Source of the DNA: Rhodococcoides corynebacterioides NBRC 14404
GTDB taxonomy: Bacteria; Actinomycetota; Actinomycetes; Mycobacteriales; Mycobacteriaceae
Length of the DNA stretch: 64,000 nt
Direction of reading: 5' to 3'
Assembly (NCBI RefSeq): GCF_001894765.1
Contig: NZ_BCWV01000002.1
Span: forward strand, 62,001-126,000
Shown: positions 46,752 to 56,085 of the stretch, piece by piece
Numbering within the stretch: position 1 is the first letter of the stretch
Layout: every line of letters starts with the position of its first letter
Notes under the pieces: model-generated
Database searches by the model: none
What the model was told of the DNA's origin: nothing
Seen by the model: the letters and a program-made list of their open reading frames with translations, nothing else
Made by a program: the position numbers and the translations under genes

Positions 46752-47645
46752 ATGGATCGGTTCGAGTTCGTCGTCGAGAGCACGGTGTGCCGCGCCGACC
46801 TGTACCTACCGGTCGGAGGCGGTTCTCCACACCCCGTGACGGTGGTCGGCCCCGGTTTCGGTGGCACCAAGGAGGTGCTCTACCCGCCCTACTGCCGCGA
46901 TCTGGCCGACCACGGGATCGCCGTGGTGGCGATCGACTATCCGGGTTTCGGGGACAGCGACGGAACGCCGCGCCAGCACATCGATCCACCGCACCAGGCG
47001 CGAGCTCTCTCGGCAGCAATCGACGCGGTGGCGAACGACCCCCGCTTCGCCGCCGACCGAATCGGCGTCTGGGGTTCGAGTCTGGGCGGTGGGCACGCGC
47101 TGGTGATGGCGGCGCGTCACCCCCGAGTGGCGGCTGCGTGTGCTCTGGTTCCGTTCATCCGCTATCGGCCGTCCTGGCCGCCTCGCCTCGACCTCGGCGC
47201 GGAGATCGTCCGCGACCTGATCGCGCGGATGCTGGGTCGGCCGGCGCGTCACGTGCCCGTCGCCGGTCCCAGCGGCTCGCTCGCGGCGATGGCCACCGAT
47301 GGCGCCCTCGAATGGATGACCGACATGGCATCGCCGGCAACCACGTTCGTGAACTCGGTGACCTCGGCGTCGCTGGTGAACATGCTGCGGTGGTCGACCG
47401 CCGCCGATGCCGCACGCGTTCGCGTTCCGCTTCGAGTGGTGCTGGCGACCGACGACTCCATCACCCCCGCCGCCATGGTGCGTCGCGCACTACGTCGCGT
47501 CGACGGAGTCGACTACGTCGAGTTCCCGAACTCTCACTTCGAGGTCTTCACCGACCACGCCGACGAGGTCCGTCACTTACTGGTCTCCTGGTTCGTCCGG
47601 ACCCTTCTCGACCCGCCGTCGACTCGATCGCGCAACCCGTCGTGA
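46752..47645 (+). CDS. Alpha/beta hydrolase (X-Pro-peptidase-like/DUF1100 type)
   Basis: A 297-residue hydrolase. The oxyanion region is VGPGFGGTKE, the nucleophile elbow is GSSLGGGHA (Ser near 110), with Asp in LATDDSITP and His in NSHFEVF. This set fits the family with fermentation-respiration switch (FrsA-like) and xenobiotic hydrolases. ATG 46752 follows GGGGGTACGAG. It lies 47 bp after the TetR gene on the same strand and may be co-transcribed with it, possibly adding an esterase to the P450 pathway. Confidence 0.87.
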   Translation: MDRFEFVVESTVCRADLYLPVGGGSPHPVTVVGPGFGGTKEVLYPPYCRDLADHGIAVVAIDYPGFGDSDGTPRQHIDPPHQARALSAAIDAVANDPRFAADRIGVWGSSLGGGHALVMAARHPRVAAACALVPFIRYRPSWPPRLDLGAEIVRDLIARMLGRPARHVPVAGPSGSLAAMATDGALEWMTDMASPATTFVNSVTSASLVNMLRWSTAADAARVRVPLRVVLATDDSITPAAMVRRALRRVDGVDYVEFPNSHFEVFTDHADEVRHLLVSWFVRTLLDPPSTRSRNPS

Positions 47646-48066
47646 CGTGACGACGTCGTGGGGGCGTGCATAGACCGCGCTGCGGGTGCCGTCGATGTCG
47701 TGCACGACGAGCACGACGGTGCGCCCCGGTTCGTCGGCCGCGCGTCGGAGATGACTCATCATCGCCACCGAGTGCTTCTGGTCCAGGTTGTTCAACGGTT
47801 CGTCGAGCAGAACGTACGGAGTGTCCTGTGCGAGGACCATGGCGACGAACGCGCGCCGGCCGCTGACCACCCGACCCCTGGTCGACGTAGCGCCCGGCGA
47901 GGGCATCGAGATGCAGGAAGTCGAGCGCACGGTCGACCTCCGCATGATCCCGAGCGGTGAGTCGGCCACCGCAGTGGGGAAACCTGCCGAACGAGACGAG
48001 CTCACGAATGGTGACCCGCGCGGTCAGCGTGTTGTCCTGACGCAGGATCGACACGATGCGGGCGTG
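47646..48066 (-). pseudogene. Siderophore-type ABC ATPase fragment
   Basis: The coding trace starts at SILRQDNTLTARVTIRELVSFGRFPH, which is downstream of Walker A, so the first 70-80 residues are missing. In one frame it reads to the signature SGGQR. A one-base shift near 47860 moves the trace to another frame with AFVAMVLAQDTPYVLLDEPLNN (Walker B) and VVLVVHDID (H-loop), then coding similarity ends. These motifs are typical of FepC/ViuC-type ferric-siderophore ATPases. No permease or binding protein is nearby. It is a decayed remnant next to the broken DUF2254 gene. Confidence 0.8.
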
Positions 48067-48079
48067 GCACGCCGGCCGC

Positions 48080-49401
48080 CTAGCTGTAGCCGCCGACAGC
48101 GTGCGTGCGGTGTCGGATGCGCTCGTCCGCTTCGGCGGCCGCCGCGATGCAGTCGGCGCGCCCGCTCGGGTCGGTCATGTCCCGCTCGCAGGTCTCGGCG
48201 AGTCGAGCGAGGTGCATCGACACCCGCGAGGCCACATCCGGTGACGTCGTCGCCGTGCCGATGCGCTCCGCCGCACGGATTCCGGCGCGAACAACCAGGG
48301 GGCTGCTCATCGCGTAGAGGCGCACCGCGTCGAGTACGTGGTCGACGCACTCGGTGACGCGGACGTGCGTCGTCACCAGGCGAGGTCGCCTGTCGAAGGT
48401 CCGCACCGCGGGGGGCGTCGGTCGGCTCGCGAGGCGGGCCAGTTCGGACGAGAGATCGTCGAACGCGTTGCGTGCGGTGTACGGGTCGTTGGTGCCGGTC
48501 GAGAGCGCACGGACCGCGATCTCCGTGAGCTGCTCGACGGCGAAGAGGATGTCCTGGCGGGGCGTCCGATCGTCGCCCAGGTCCACCAGTTCGCGCACCG
48601 TCGCCACGACGTCGGAGGTCTCGGCCCCGCCGTGTATGTCGACGACAGGATCGCCGTCCAGCACGTGGTCGCCCGCGCGACAGCGCAGGACGAGGGTCAG
48701 GTCGTGACGCGTCGCGAGTGCGACTGCAGCCGTGTCGTCGATACCGAGTACCACCCCCGCCCGAGTCGCGCGGACCGTCGCCCGACGGGGCGGCAGAGTG
48801 GCCTCCGCGATGTCGGCGAGACCCGTCGGCGGGTCGTCGGGGTGCAGCAAGTCGACCGCGTCGCGGAGTTCCTGACGCACCCGTGCGGACAGCGTGCCCG
48901 CCTGAACGGACTGCGCGATGTGGTGGATGAAATAGACGAGAACCCCCACGTCGACGACGGCGAGCAGGACCGCGACGTTGACCGCGATGTCGGGGACGAA
49001 GGTGTCGCCGTCCGCATCGAGCGAACGGATCGACCGCAGGACCGTCAGGGAGTACAGGAACGTGGCTCCGAAGATGCCGAGGACCACCTGATTGCCCTGT
49101 CGGCCATGAAATTGCGAACCAGGCGTGGGCCATAGGTGGAGCTGGTGGTGGCGAGAACCGAGATGGTGATCGAGAACGACGTCGCAGCGACACCGAGCAA
49201 GGAGCCCCCGATGGCGCCCAGAATGTCCCGGCTCCCGCTGGCCCCGACGTGATACAGCAGCGAGTTGCCGATCACGACGCCGCGATCGAGCAGGGCGCAG
49301 TCCAGCCGAAACAGGGCCTGCGCCATCAGGAGTGCGACCACGCCGAGCGCCGCCGGCACGAACCAGAACGTCTCACGCAGCCGAAGCCACCGCTGTCTCA
49401 T
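48080..49401 (-). pseudogene. DUF2254 membrane protein, frameshifted
   Basis: The N-terminal frame from ATG 49401 gives a membrane protein start (LRETFWFVPAALG, LLDRGVVIGNSLLYHVGA, then SFSITISVLATTSSTYGPRLVRNFM). At MAD near 49105 a single missing base switches frames. The protein continues as VVLGIFGATFLYSLTVLRSIR and on to the stop at 48080, covering the third and fourth TM helices and a soluble domain (DLGDDRTPRQDILFAVEQLTEIAVRALS, then GTNDPYTA). That is the normal order of DUF2254, a family of unknown function. Without the shift it would be 440 residues. The rest of the gene looks intact, so a base error is quite possible. Confidence 0.8.
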
Positions 49402-49499
49402 CCGCACAGTCTGCGGCCGCCGTGACCGAGAGCGGCACGCGCCGTGCCGGGAACACGCGGTCCGGTTCGACTGCAATCGATGCGGGGCATCCACCGGTC

Positions 49500-49781
49500 A
49501 TGGCAGACAACGGTCGCACCCTCACCCTCCACCTCGGTCACGACGAGCTCGTGATCCGCCGCAAGTGGGAGACCGCCAGCATCGTCAACGACGTCCTGGT
49601 CGCGCTGTGGTTCGTGATCGGCAGCGTCCTGTTCTTCTGGGAGTCCACGACGACGGCGGCGACGTGGTTCTTCCTGGTGGGCAGCCTGCAGTTCCTCGCT
49701 CGACCGGTCATTCGCCTGAGTCGGCGTCTTCACCTGCGGCGCATCGGCTCCGACGACGGAGGGGCGTCGGCGGACTTCTGA
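49500..49781 (+). CDS. YrhK-domain small membrane protein
   Basis: A 93-residue protein with two membrane helices and the YrhK pattern RRKWETASIVNDVLVALWFVIGSVLFF then WFFLVGSLQFLARPVIRL. The domain's function is unknown. ATG 49500 is preceded by only a weak signal (GGCATCCACCGGTC). It is divergent from the DUF2254 gene by about 100 bp. In other actinobacteria YrhK proteins also occur as single small genes. Confidence 0.8.
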   Translation: MADNGRTLTLHLGHDELVIRRKWETASIVNDVLVALWFVIGSVLFFWESTTTAATWFFLVGSLQFLARPVIRLSRRLHLRRIGSDDGGASADF

Positions 49782-49856
49782 CCGCGCGATGAGTTTCGGT
49801 CCGCCGACGTGTCTGTCCAGTGACAGGCTCCGGACACGTCGACGAAGGGAAGGCCC

Positions 49857-50465
49857 ATGGCGAAGCGCGACGAACACGTTGCGGCGCTGACCGCGCAGCA
49901 GAGGCAGGCGTCGGTGGCGGTACTCGAGGCGTTGTCGGAGACCGGGTGGGACCAGCCGACCCCGTGCGAGGGGTGGACGGTAGCTCACCTCGCCGCACAC
50001 CTGTCGATGTCGTTCCGGGTGGGCATGCCTGCGGTGATACTCGCGATGCTGCGAGAACGCGGGAGTTTCGATCGGGCGGCAGACCGCCTCGCTCGTCGCG
50101 ATGTCGCGCGGATGGACCACGTCGAACTGGTGGCCGCCCTTCGAGACAACATCACCACCGCGTGGAGCCCACCGGGCGGAGACCTCGTCGATGCGCTGTG
50201 CCACGACGTCGTTCACGGACTCGACCTGACGGACGGACTCGGACTGCCCGCGACCGCCACGGAGGAACACCTCGACATCGTTCTGCGCACTATCGAGTCG
50301 AGGAACCGGATGGCCTACTTCGGCGCGGATCTCGCCGGCCACGCACTCCAGGCGTCCGACCTCGATTTCCGTATCGGAGAGGGCGACACCGTCGTTCTGC
50401 CGGCAACGGTGATCGTCATGATTCTGACCGCCCGCGAGAGCGTGTACGACCATCTCGAGGAATGA
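49857..50465 (+). CDS. Maleylpyruvate-isomerase-family (DinB-like) mycothiol-dependent-type enzyme
   Basis: A 202-residue four-helix-bundle protein. TPCEGWTVAHLAAHL near residues 35-49 and HDVVHGLDL near residue 120 are the metal-binding histidine regions of the mycothiol-dependent maleylpyruvate isomerase family (TIGR03083-type). Members catalyse thiol-dependent isomerisation, detoxification or transfer; the substrate here is unknown. ATG 49857 follows GAAGGGAAGG. It is a single gene with about 300 bp of unassigned sequence downstream. Confidence 0.85.
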   Translation: MAKRDEHVAALTAQQRQASVAVLEALSETGWDQPTPCEGWTVAHLAAHLSMSFRVGMPAVILAMLRERGSFDRAADRLARRDVARMDHVELVAALRDNITTAWSPPGGDLVDALCHDVVHGLDLTDGLGLPATATEEHLDIVLRTIESRNRMAYFGADLAGHALQASDLDFRIGEGDTVVLPATVIVMILTARESVYDHLEE

Positions 50466-50767
50466 CGGGTGTGCCGGCGCCGTACTGGGGAGCGGGACCG
50501 TGCAACCGTCGTGGCGTGTACGCGAGCGTGGATTCAGCCGGGTTCGACCGCGGGCGGCAGGGGGCGACGGATCCGATCCATGTCGGTGGGCTCGACGACG
50601 TCGAAGGGAACGTCGCGGTCGGTTACCGGGTCCGCAAGTGCAGGAAGGTCGGCCCCAGAGGCAACGCGGTGGCCGGTTCCGTCAGGGATACGTCAAGAAG
50701 TGCCGCGGCGTGTCAGGAGTACGTGAAGGCCACGCAGCTACGCGGCGTCCGACGCTAGACATGATGC
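50466..50767. other. Intergenic region with a possible degenerate cold-shock-like reading frame
   Basis: No confident gene. One plus-strand frame through 50530-50700 gives SAGFDRGRQGATDPIHVGG and later KVGPRGNAVAG, loosely like the GF...VHVSAL and GPRGxxA parts of cold-shock proteins. It lacks the RNA-binding KGFGFI core and a start signal. It may be a decayed cspA-type gene or chance. I see no tRNA or hairpin. Confidence 0.2.
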
Positions 50768-51433
50768 ATGACAACGACTTTCGCTGCCGATCTCGTCGTC
50801 GCTCCGTACAGCGATCCGGGACACCGGATGCGCCGCGTCGCCCCCGACGTCGGGTGTGCCGTGTCCGCCCGCGCGCTCGTCGACCGTGACGTACTGCTCT
50901 GGGTCCAGCGCAGCGCCACCACCGTTCTCGTGCTCGACGACACCGGTCTCGACCTGGTGCAGTCGGTGAGCGTGCGTCCGAATCAAGTCGTGTTCCGCGC
51001 GGGCGACTGCCCGGACTCGATCCGCCGAGCGGTGCATCACGGAATCACGCGGTTCATCGTGGGCAGGCAGGAGCACGTCGATCACCTGGTCGAGTACGCG
51101 CGGAGAACGACCTTCGTCTATCTCGGACCCGACCTTCCCTCGGTGTCGCCGACTCGCAGAATCGTCGTGGTCGGCCTGCACGCCGACACCGGCCCGTGCG
51201 GCAACTCCGCCGACTGGGCGAACGCTGCCGAGCACGCGCTCTGCCGGACCGCGCAGGCGAGGACCCTGGGCACTCCCGCTCACAGGATCGTGCTGAGCCG
51301 GTCCGCCGGCACCGTGGTTCCGCTCTCGGTCGAGCGGCTCGACTCGATCGTCCGCGCGGTGGACGAGGCTCTTCGCCAGGGCTGCGCTCGATGGCGACTG
51401 GCGCGCCCCGCGGTGACGATCGCTGCGCTGTAG
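50768..51433 (+). CDS. Hypothetical protein resembling a decarboxylase-barrel N-terminal domain
   Basis: A 221-residue protein I cannot name. The segment VRPNQVVFRAGDCPDSIRRAVHHGITRFIVGRQEHVDHL, then RRIVVVGLHAD, has the rhythm of the fold-III PLP barrel of ornithine/diaminopimelate decarboxylases (gap-filling beta strands and an HxH/HxD step). The PLP-binding Lys motif and the C-terminal domain are absent, so it is either a non-catalytic relative or a misleading likeness. ATG 50768 follows GACGCTAGACATG with no clear ribosome binding site. It is alone on its strand before an SDR gene. Confidence 0.55.
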   Translation: MTTTFAADLVVAPYSDPGHRMRRVAPDVGCAVSARALVDRDVLLWVQRSATTVLVLDDTGLDLVQSVSVRPNQVVFRAGDCPDSIRRAVHHGITRFIVGRQEHVDHLVEYARRTTFVYLGPDLPSVSPTRRIVVVGLHADTGPCGNSADWANAAEHALCRTAQARTLGTPAHRIVLSRSAGTVVPLSVERLDSIVRAVDEALRQGCARWRLARPAVTIAAL

Positions 51434-51526
51434 CCGGATGATTGGGAACTGCGACGACGAGGCATTCCGGTGGGTGACCGCCGTCATCGGCGGGACCACG
51501 GGACGACGGGGAGGCGCGCCGAGCGC

Positions 51527-52309
51527 ATGAGCACCACCAACGAGTACGCAGTGCAGGACAAGGTCATCGTCGTCACCGGCGCCGGATCGGGGATCGGACG
51601 AGCCATCGCGCGTGCCTTCCTCGCCAACGGCGCGATCGTCGTCGTCACCGGCCGCCGTCGCGAGCCTCTCGAGGAGACCGTCACGGACGCCCACGACGGG
51701 CGTGCGCTGGTCGTCGCGGGCGACGTGTCGCGTCGTGAGGACGTCGAGACGCTGGTGGCGACGGTGCTCGAGACCTACGGACGGATCGACATCGTCGTCT
51801 CCAATGCGGGAGTCCACGACGGCGGCGGTGACATCACCGAGCTCACCGACGAGGACTGGGCTCTGCTGCGCGGGGTCAACATCGACGGCTTCCTCCACCT
51901 CGCTCGGGCGACGCTGCCCGAATTGGTGCGGTCGGGTGGGAATCTCGTCGCGGTCTCGTCGGTATCGGGCATCGCCGGGGACTGGGGGCAGGCTGCCTAC
52001 AACGCGTCCAAGCATGCGATGACGGGGTTCGTGCGTTCTCTCGCACTCGATTACGGCGGTCGCGGTGTGCGCGTCAACGCGGTACTGCCCGCGTTCACGC
52101 TGACCGAGATGACCGCGGGGATGGCGACGGACGAGGAGTCCCTGGCGCCGTTCGTCGACCGAATCGCCCTGGGCCGGCCCGGGGAGCCCGACGACATCGC
52201 TCCCGCCGTGCTGTTTCTCGCATCCGACGATGCGCGGTACATCACGGGTGCTCTGCTCGCCGTCGACGGTGGCACCAGCGCATCGACAGGGCAGCCCCAC
52301 AGGGAGTAG
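51527..52309 (+). CDS. Short-chain dehydrogenase/reductase
   Basis: A 260-residue classical SDR. TGAGSGIGRA binds the cofactor, NAGV follows, catalytic Ser in VSSVSG and Tyr-Lys in YNASK. The Arg-Arg after beta-2 (VVTGRRREPL) suggests NADP. The C-terminal GRPGEPDDIAPAVLFLASDDARYITGALLAVDGG is typical of FabG-like enzymes. The substrate is unknown. ATG 51527 follows GGGGAGG. It may share a transcript with the hypothetical gene about 90 bp upstream. Confidence 0.92.
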   Translation: MSTTNEYAVQDKVIVVTGAGSGIGRAIARAFLANGAIVVVTGRRREPLEETVTDAHDGRALVVAGDVSRREDVETLVATVLETYGRIDIVVSNAGVHDGGGDITELTDEDWALLRGVNIDGFLHLARATLPELVRSGGNLVAVSSVSGIAGDWGQAAYNASKHAMTGFVRSLALDYGGRGVRVNAVLPAFTLTEMTAGMATDEESLAPFVDRIALGRPGEPDDIAPAVLFLASDDARYITGALLAVDGGTSASTGQPHRE

Positions 52310-52399
52310 TCGATCTCCGACGCCCCTGTGCGCCCGTCATGTTCAGGGCAGCGGGGGCTGAATGTCTGCCGGTGCGCGTGCGGTGTGTGCGCTACCGTT

Positions 52400-53134
52400 G
52401 TCGTGAGGGAAAAAGTGCTGCAGCTGCAACTCGTCTGGGGGTGGTCGCCGGCGCTCGCCGCTGCCGGAACCGTCGCCCAGGTGGCCGTGCTGCTCGCCAC
52501 CGGCCGAGTCGTCGCCCCGCTCGTACAGCGACTCGGGGCGACTCGCGCCGCGGAAGCCGGTGCCGTCGCCGTCGTCGCCGGACTCGTGGTGTTCTCGGCC
52601 CTGGCGAGGTTCGGCTATCCATTCGTGCTGATCGCCCTGGCGCTCGTCGCAGCCGGGATGCGCGTCGTCGGTACGGTGGCCGGTCACAACGTGCTCGCCG
52701 GGCTCCCGGAGAATCGAACGTCCGTCGGTGCGGCACTGGTCGACACGGTAGGAGAACTGGCCACCGCCGTCGGCGTCGGGATCGCCGGCACCGTCCTCGC
52801 TGCCATCGCCGGCGGTGCCGTCGACGCGGTGACCTCGACACGCGGTGGGGCGAGTTCGACGCAGGCCGCAACGGAGGTGGCAGGCGCGGTGATCGCCTGC
52901 CTCGCAGCCCTTCTGGTCGTCGCAGGGTTCGTGTGTGCGCAGCGGACGGCACCCTCACGACATCGGTGTGCTCGTCGGCGACGACGACGGACGGAGCCGG
53001 ACTCCGACGACGATGTCACGTCGTCGCCGACGTCCGTGTCGGATCGGTCATCGCGGCGCGATCGAAATGCGTTCGCAGGACGACGTGCGTGGCCGTGTCG
53101 CGTACGGCCGGCAACTCGTTCAAACGACGCGTGA
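52400..53134 (+). pseudogene. MFS transporter, C-terminal remnant
   Basis: Only the last four or five helices of a 14-TM exporter remain: LVWGWSPALAAAGTVAQVAVLL, then VAPLVQRLGATRAAEAGAVAVVAGLVVF and SVGAALVDTVGELATAVGVGIAGTVLAAIAGG. The first 300 or so residues are absent and no start signal is seen. After about 52960 the frame turns basic and non-membrane and runs antisense into the AsnC-type gene, ending at 53134. This looks like the stump left by a deletion that brought the SDR gene next to it. Confidence 0.75.
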
Positions 53135-53519
53135 TCTCCATCAACTCGTCGTTCGAGTCGGCATCGACCAGCAACGCCATGTCCCTCTCCCCGGCGATGG
53201 ACCAGCAGGCGCGGACCTCCGGCCAGCCTGCGGTGTCGGCCGCGACCTCCGCGTATCGGGGCGTGTGCAGATTGATCGTGACCAATGCGGTCACCTCGGT
53301 CCGGCGATCGTCGGTGCGCGACAGGACGGCGGTGTATCCCGCGATGACACCGTCGCGCTCCATCCGGCCGATGCGCTGCTGGACGGCACCGCGGCTCAGG
53401 TGTACCTCGCGGGCCAACGCGGTGGCGGAAGCCCTGGCGTCTGCCGACAGCATCGCGAGAATCCGGCGGTCGACTCCATCGAGCTGACGTTTCGCCACAT
53501 CGACCTCCCGTATCGGCAT
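53016..53519 (-). CDS. Lrp/AsnC-family regulator
   Basis: A 167-residue regulator. The winged HTH is RRILAMLSADARASATALAREVHLSRGAVQQRIGRMERDGVI (about residues 18-59) and the C-terminal RAM domain (VRACWSIAGERDMALLVDADSNDEL) binds amino acids or related small molecules. ATG 53519 is chosen; GTG a few codons on is possible. It is divergent from an isochorismatase-type hydrolase gene 93 bp away, which it may regulate. Its 3' end overlaps the antisense MFS remnant. Confidence 0.9.
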   Translation of the reverse strand: MPIREVDVAKRQLDGVDRRILAMLSADARASATALAREVHLSRGAVQQRIGRMERDGVIAGYTAVLSRTDDRRTEVTALVTINLHTPRYAEVAADTAGWPEVRACWSIAGERDMALLVDADSNDELMEITRRLNELPAVRDTATHVVLRTHFDRAAMTDPTRTSATT

Positions 53520-53612
53520 ACTCGGTCCGAGAATACGGCGACGACGGACGTGGTGGGACAGCAGTCTCTTCATTACTTTTCGGATGCACCACGAACCCGA
53601 GGAGAAGAAGCC

Positions 53613-54245
53613 ATGATCCACCGTTTCGACAATCGCACCGCTCTGATCGTCATCGACCCCCAGATCGGTGTGGACGAGCTGCAGCACTGGGGGGGCACCG
53701 CCGGCCGCCGCAACAACCCCGGCGCCGAGCAGCGCATCGGAGACCTGCTCGACGCGTGGCGCTCCCGCGGGCTGCCGGTCTTCGTCACTCGACACGAGTC
53801 GCTCGAGCGCGACTCACCGCTGCACCCGTCGGCGGCCGGCTGCGAGTTCAAGGACGGACTCGGCCCGGCCGACAAGGAGGAACTCGTCGTCAAGTCCGTC
53901 AACGGGGCGTTCTTCGGGACCGATCTGGAGGTTCGTCTCCGGCGCCGCGGCGTCGATCGAGTCGTGGTTGCGGGCTTCTTCACGAACATGTGTGTCGAGA
54001 CCACGGTGCGGACGGCCGGCAACCTCGCATACGACACCTATCTGTCGCACGATGCCTGCTCCACCACCAACAGAATCGGACCCGACGGGGCGGACCACGA
54101 CGCCGACATCGTCCACGCTCTGAGCGTCGCGTCATTGCACGGGGAGTTCTGCACAGCCCTGCCCACAAGCGATCTCGTGGCGTTGTGCGACGCCGATGCC
54201 CCGGCGCTGGCGCGCGTTCAGGGCAACGAGTCGACGGCAGCGTGA
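53613..54245 (+). CDS. Isochorismatase-family cysteine hydrolase
   Basis: A 210-residue hydrolase. The catalytic triad can be seen as Asp15 (LIVIDPQ), Lys near 94 (VVKSVNGAFF) and Cys near 129 (FFTNMCVETT), with the preceding cis-peptide VAGF. The family includes nicotinamidases, ureidoacrylate hydrolases and N-carbamoyl amidases; the target is not clear. ATG 53613 follows GAGGAGAAG. The divergent AsnC-type regulator is a plausible controller. The 3' end overlaps the GAF-ANTAR gene on the other strand by 28 bp. Confidence 0.9.
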   Translation: MIHRFDNRTALIVIDPQIGVDELQHWGGTAGRRNNPGAEQRIGDLLDAWRSRGLPVFVTRHESLERDSPLHPSAAGCEFKDGLGPADKEELVVKSVNGAFFGTDLEVRLRRRGVDRVVVAGFFTNMCVETTVRTAGNLAYDTYLSHDACSTTNRIGPDGADHDADIVHALSVASLHGEFCTALPTSDLVALCDADAPALARVQGNESTAA

Positions 54246-54991
54246 CCGTCTGGCCGATCGCGTCCCGGTGCGGACCTGCTGACGGAGTCCACGAATTCCG
54301 CCGCCACGGTGCGGAGCTTGCGATTGGTTCGCTGGGATTCGGCGGACAGTGCGGCGAACGCGGCGTCGGCGTCGATGTTGCGGAGGGCCATCAGGATTCC
54401 CTTGGCCTGTTCGATGGGTGCGCGGTGGTTCATCGCGTCGCGCAGACCGGCCACCGTCTCTTCGAGCGATCGTCGATGGCGGTTCCGCTTCAGCGCGTCG
54501 CCCACCGCGTTCGCCACCAGTTCGAGCGCGTGTCCTTCCCGCCCTTCGAGCAACTCCCGGGTTCGGGAGAACAGGGTCAAGGAGCCGATGGATGCGCCGT
54601 CGGCATGGATGGGTGCGCACAGCATCGATTGAACGCCGAGCGCCTGCGCGGACGCACCGAAGTCCGGCCAGCGCTCGTCCGTGCCGGTGCAGTCCGCGAC
54701 CACGACGCGTCCGGTGCGGGCGGCGTGCAGACATGGCCCGTCACCGAGGGCGAACTGCTCCTCGTTGATCGGGGCGATGGTGGGATCCGAGGAGGCGCCG
54801 GTGAACGTGAAGCCGGCGAAGGCGATGGCGATACCGCAGTAGTCCGCGCGGTCGACGCACGACCGAAGCTCGTGGGTGAGGCGGTCGAGGAGTTCGGCGA
54901 CGTGGTCGTCTTCCCCGCCCAGTTGCGCGACCTCGCGCACGACGGCGGCGATTCGCAGGTCGATCGACGCCAGTTCGTCGTGCGCAGACAT
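54218..54991 (-). CDS. GAF-ANTAR RNA-binding antiterminator
   Basis: A 257-residue protein: a GAF sensor domain (about 30-165, with GPCLHAARTGRVVVADC and ALGVQSMLCAPI) then an ANTAR domain (about 175-235, with RAPIEQAKGILMALRNIDADAAFAAL). ANTAR domains bind paired hairpins in nascent RNA and prevent transcription termination. Its GAF ligand and target RNA are unknown; I saw no clear paired-hexaloop hairpins nearby. ATG 54991. The next gene upstream points the same way but starts far away. Confidence 0.93.
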   Translation of the reverse strand: MSAHDELASIDLRIAAVVREVAQLGGEDDHVAELLDRLTHELRSCVDRADYCGIAIAFAGFTFTGASSDPTIAPINEEQFALGDGPCLHAARTGRVVVADCTGTDERWPDFGASAQALGVQSMLCAPIHADGASIGSLTLFSRTRELLEGREGHALELVANAVGDALKRNRHRRSLEETVAGLRDAMNHRAPIEQAKGILMALRNIDADAAFAALSAESQRTNRKLRTVAAEFVDSVSRSAPGRDRPDGHAAVDSLP

Positions 54992-55051
54992 GGAGCCATT
55001 CCACCACGATCGAAGACGGCCGTACGCGTCGAGTCCGAGACGGCCGTTCTG

Positions 55052-56041
55052 TCAGCGGCCTCGGGCGGAGGATCGCCGCATGACCTCGCGCCGGGCGAAT
55101 TCGGTGTAGCGGGTGGGGGTGCGGCCGAGCAACGACGGCAGGTGCGACAGATCCCCGACGGGCAGGCCGTGGGAGTCGTAGTAGGTCATCATTTGCACGT
55201 AGTTGTCGCGCGCCTGCGGCGACCAGGTCTTGATCCCGCGGGCGTTCTGCGCCTCCATCGCGCCCTTGACCAGGTGGTGTGCTCGGAGCGGTGACAGCGT
55301 CGTGATCGCCCGTGCGGCCCCGCGAACGACGGCGCCCGCCGCGGACAGGGGCTCGAGGAGCACGGTCGGTGGCAGCCGGATCGCCGTCACCGGATGGCCG
55401 AGTGCGTCCGCGAACGCGTCGGCCATCGCGTTCCGGTCGATGGTCTCCGTCGACAGGTCGTAGGTCTTCCCGATGTGCTCGTCCGGCGCGAGGAAGACCG
55501 CGGCGGCGGCCTCGGCGACGTCCTCCACGTCGACGACTCCCATGGGGCTGGTCGTCGACACGGGGTAGGGCATCAATCCACCGCGGATGAATTCCCAGAA
55601 TTCGAGGTAGTTCTGCATGTAGTGAGACGGACGCAGGATCGTCGTCGGGACGGGCTGGTCGGCCAGCAGCGTCTCGACGTTCTCCTTCTGGGTGTGGTGC
55701 GGCAGCTCGGTGATCTCCGGATGGATGACGGAGTGGAAGACCAGGTGCGACAGGCCGTGTCGCGTGCCCAGGTCGACGATGCGCTCGGCGATGGGCCCTT
55801 CGTCGATGATCTGCGTGGGTGCCGCGTGGTACATGCTGTCGGCGCCCGTCATCGCCTCGGCGAGGACGGCGTCCCGACGCATGTCGCCCACCCGGATCTC
55901 GGTTGCACCGTCGCTCCGCGCGGTCGCTGCCTGGGCCTCGTTCTTGACCAGAGCACGGACGGTGACGCCCTGCGCGGCCAGCGCACGGACGAGTGGGCGG
56001 CCGACTCCGCCGGCGGCGCTGGTGACGAGAACGATCGGCAT
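55052..56041 (-). CDS. NmrA-like NAD(P)-binding protein
   Basis: A 329-residue atypical SDR. The Rossmann motif is TSAAGGVGRPLVRALAAQG near the N-terminus; the usual GASGxxG reads SAAGGVG. Other features are RVGDMRRD, HSVIHPEITELPHHTQKENVE and TILRPSHYMQN, as in NmrA/HSCARG-type redox sensors and quinone reductases. The active Tyr-x3-Lys is absent. It may sense NADPH or reduce a quinone. The second SDR gene ends 45 bp upstream, so the two probably form an operon. ATG 56041 follows GAAGGAG. Confidence 0.87.
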   Translation of the reverse strand: MPIVLVTSAAGGVGRPLVRALAAQGVTVRALVKNEAQAATARSDGATEIRVGDMRRDAVLAEAMTGADSMYHAAPTQIIDEGPIAERIVDLGTRHGLSHLVFHSVIHPEITELPHHTQKENVETLLADQPVPTTILRPSHYMQNYLEFWEFIRGGLMPYPVSTTSPMGVVDVEDVAEAAAAVFLAPDEHIGKTYDLSTETIDRNAMADAFADALGHPVTAIRLPPTVLLEPLSAAGAVVRGAARAITTLSPLRAHHLVKGAMEAQNARGIKTWSPQARDNYVQMMTYYDSHGLPVGDLSHLPSLLGRTPTRYTEFARREVMRRSSARGR

Positions 56042-56085
56042 GGCGGTACTCCTTCGCGAGCGGGGATGTCGAGAACTGCAGTGGG

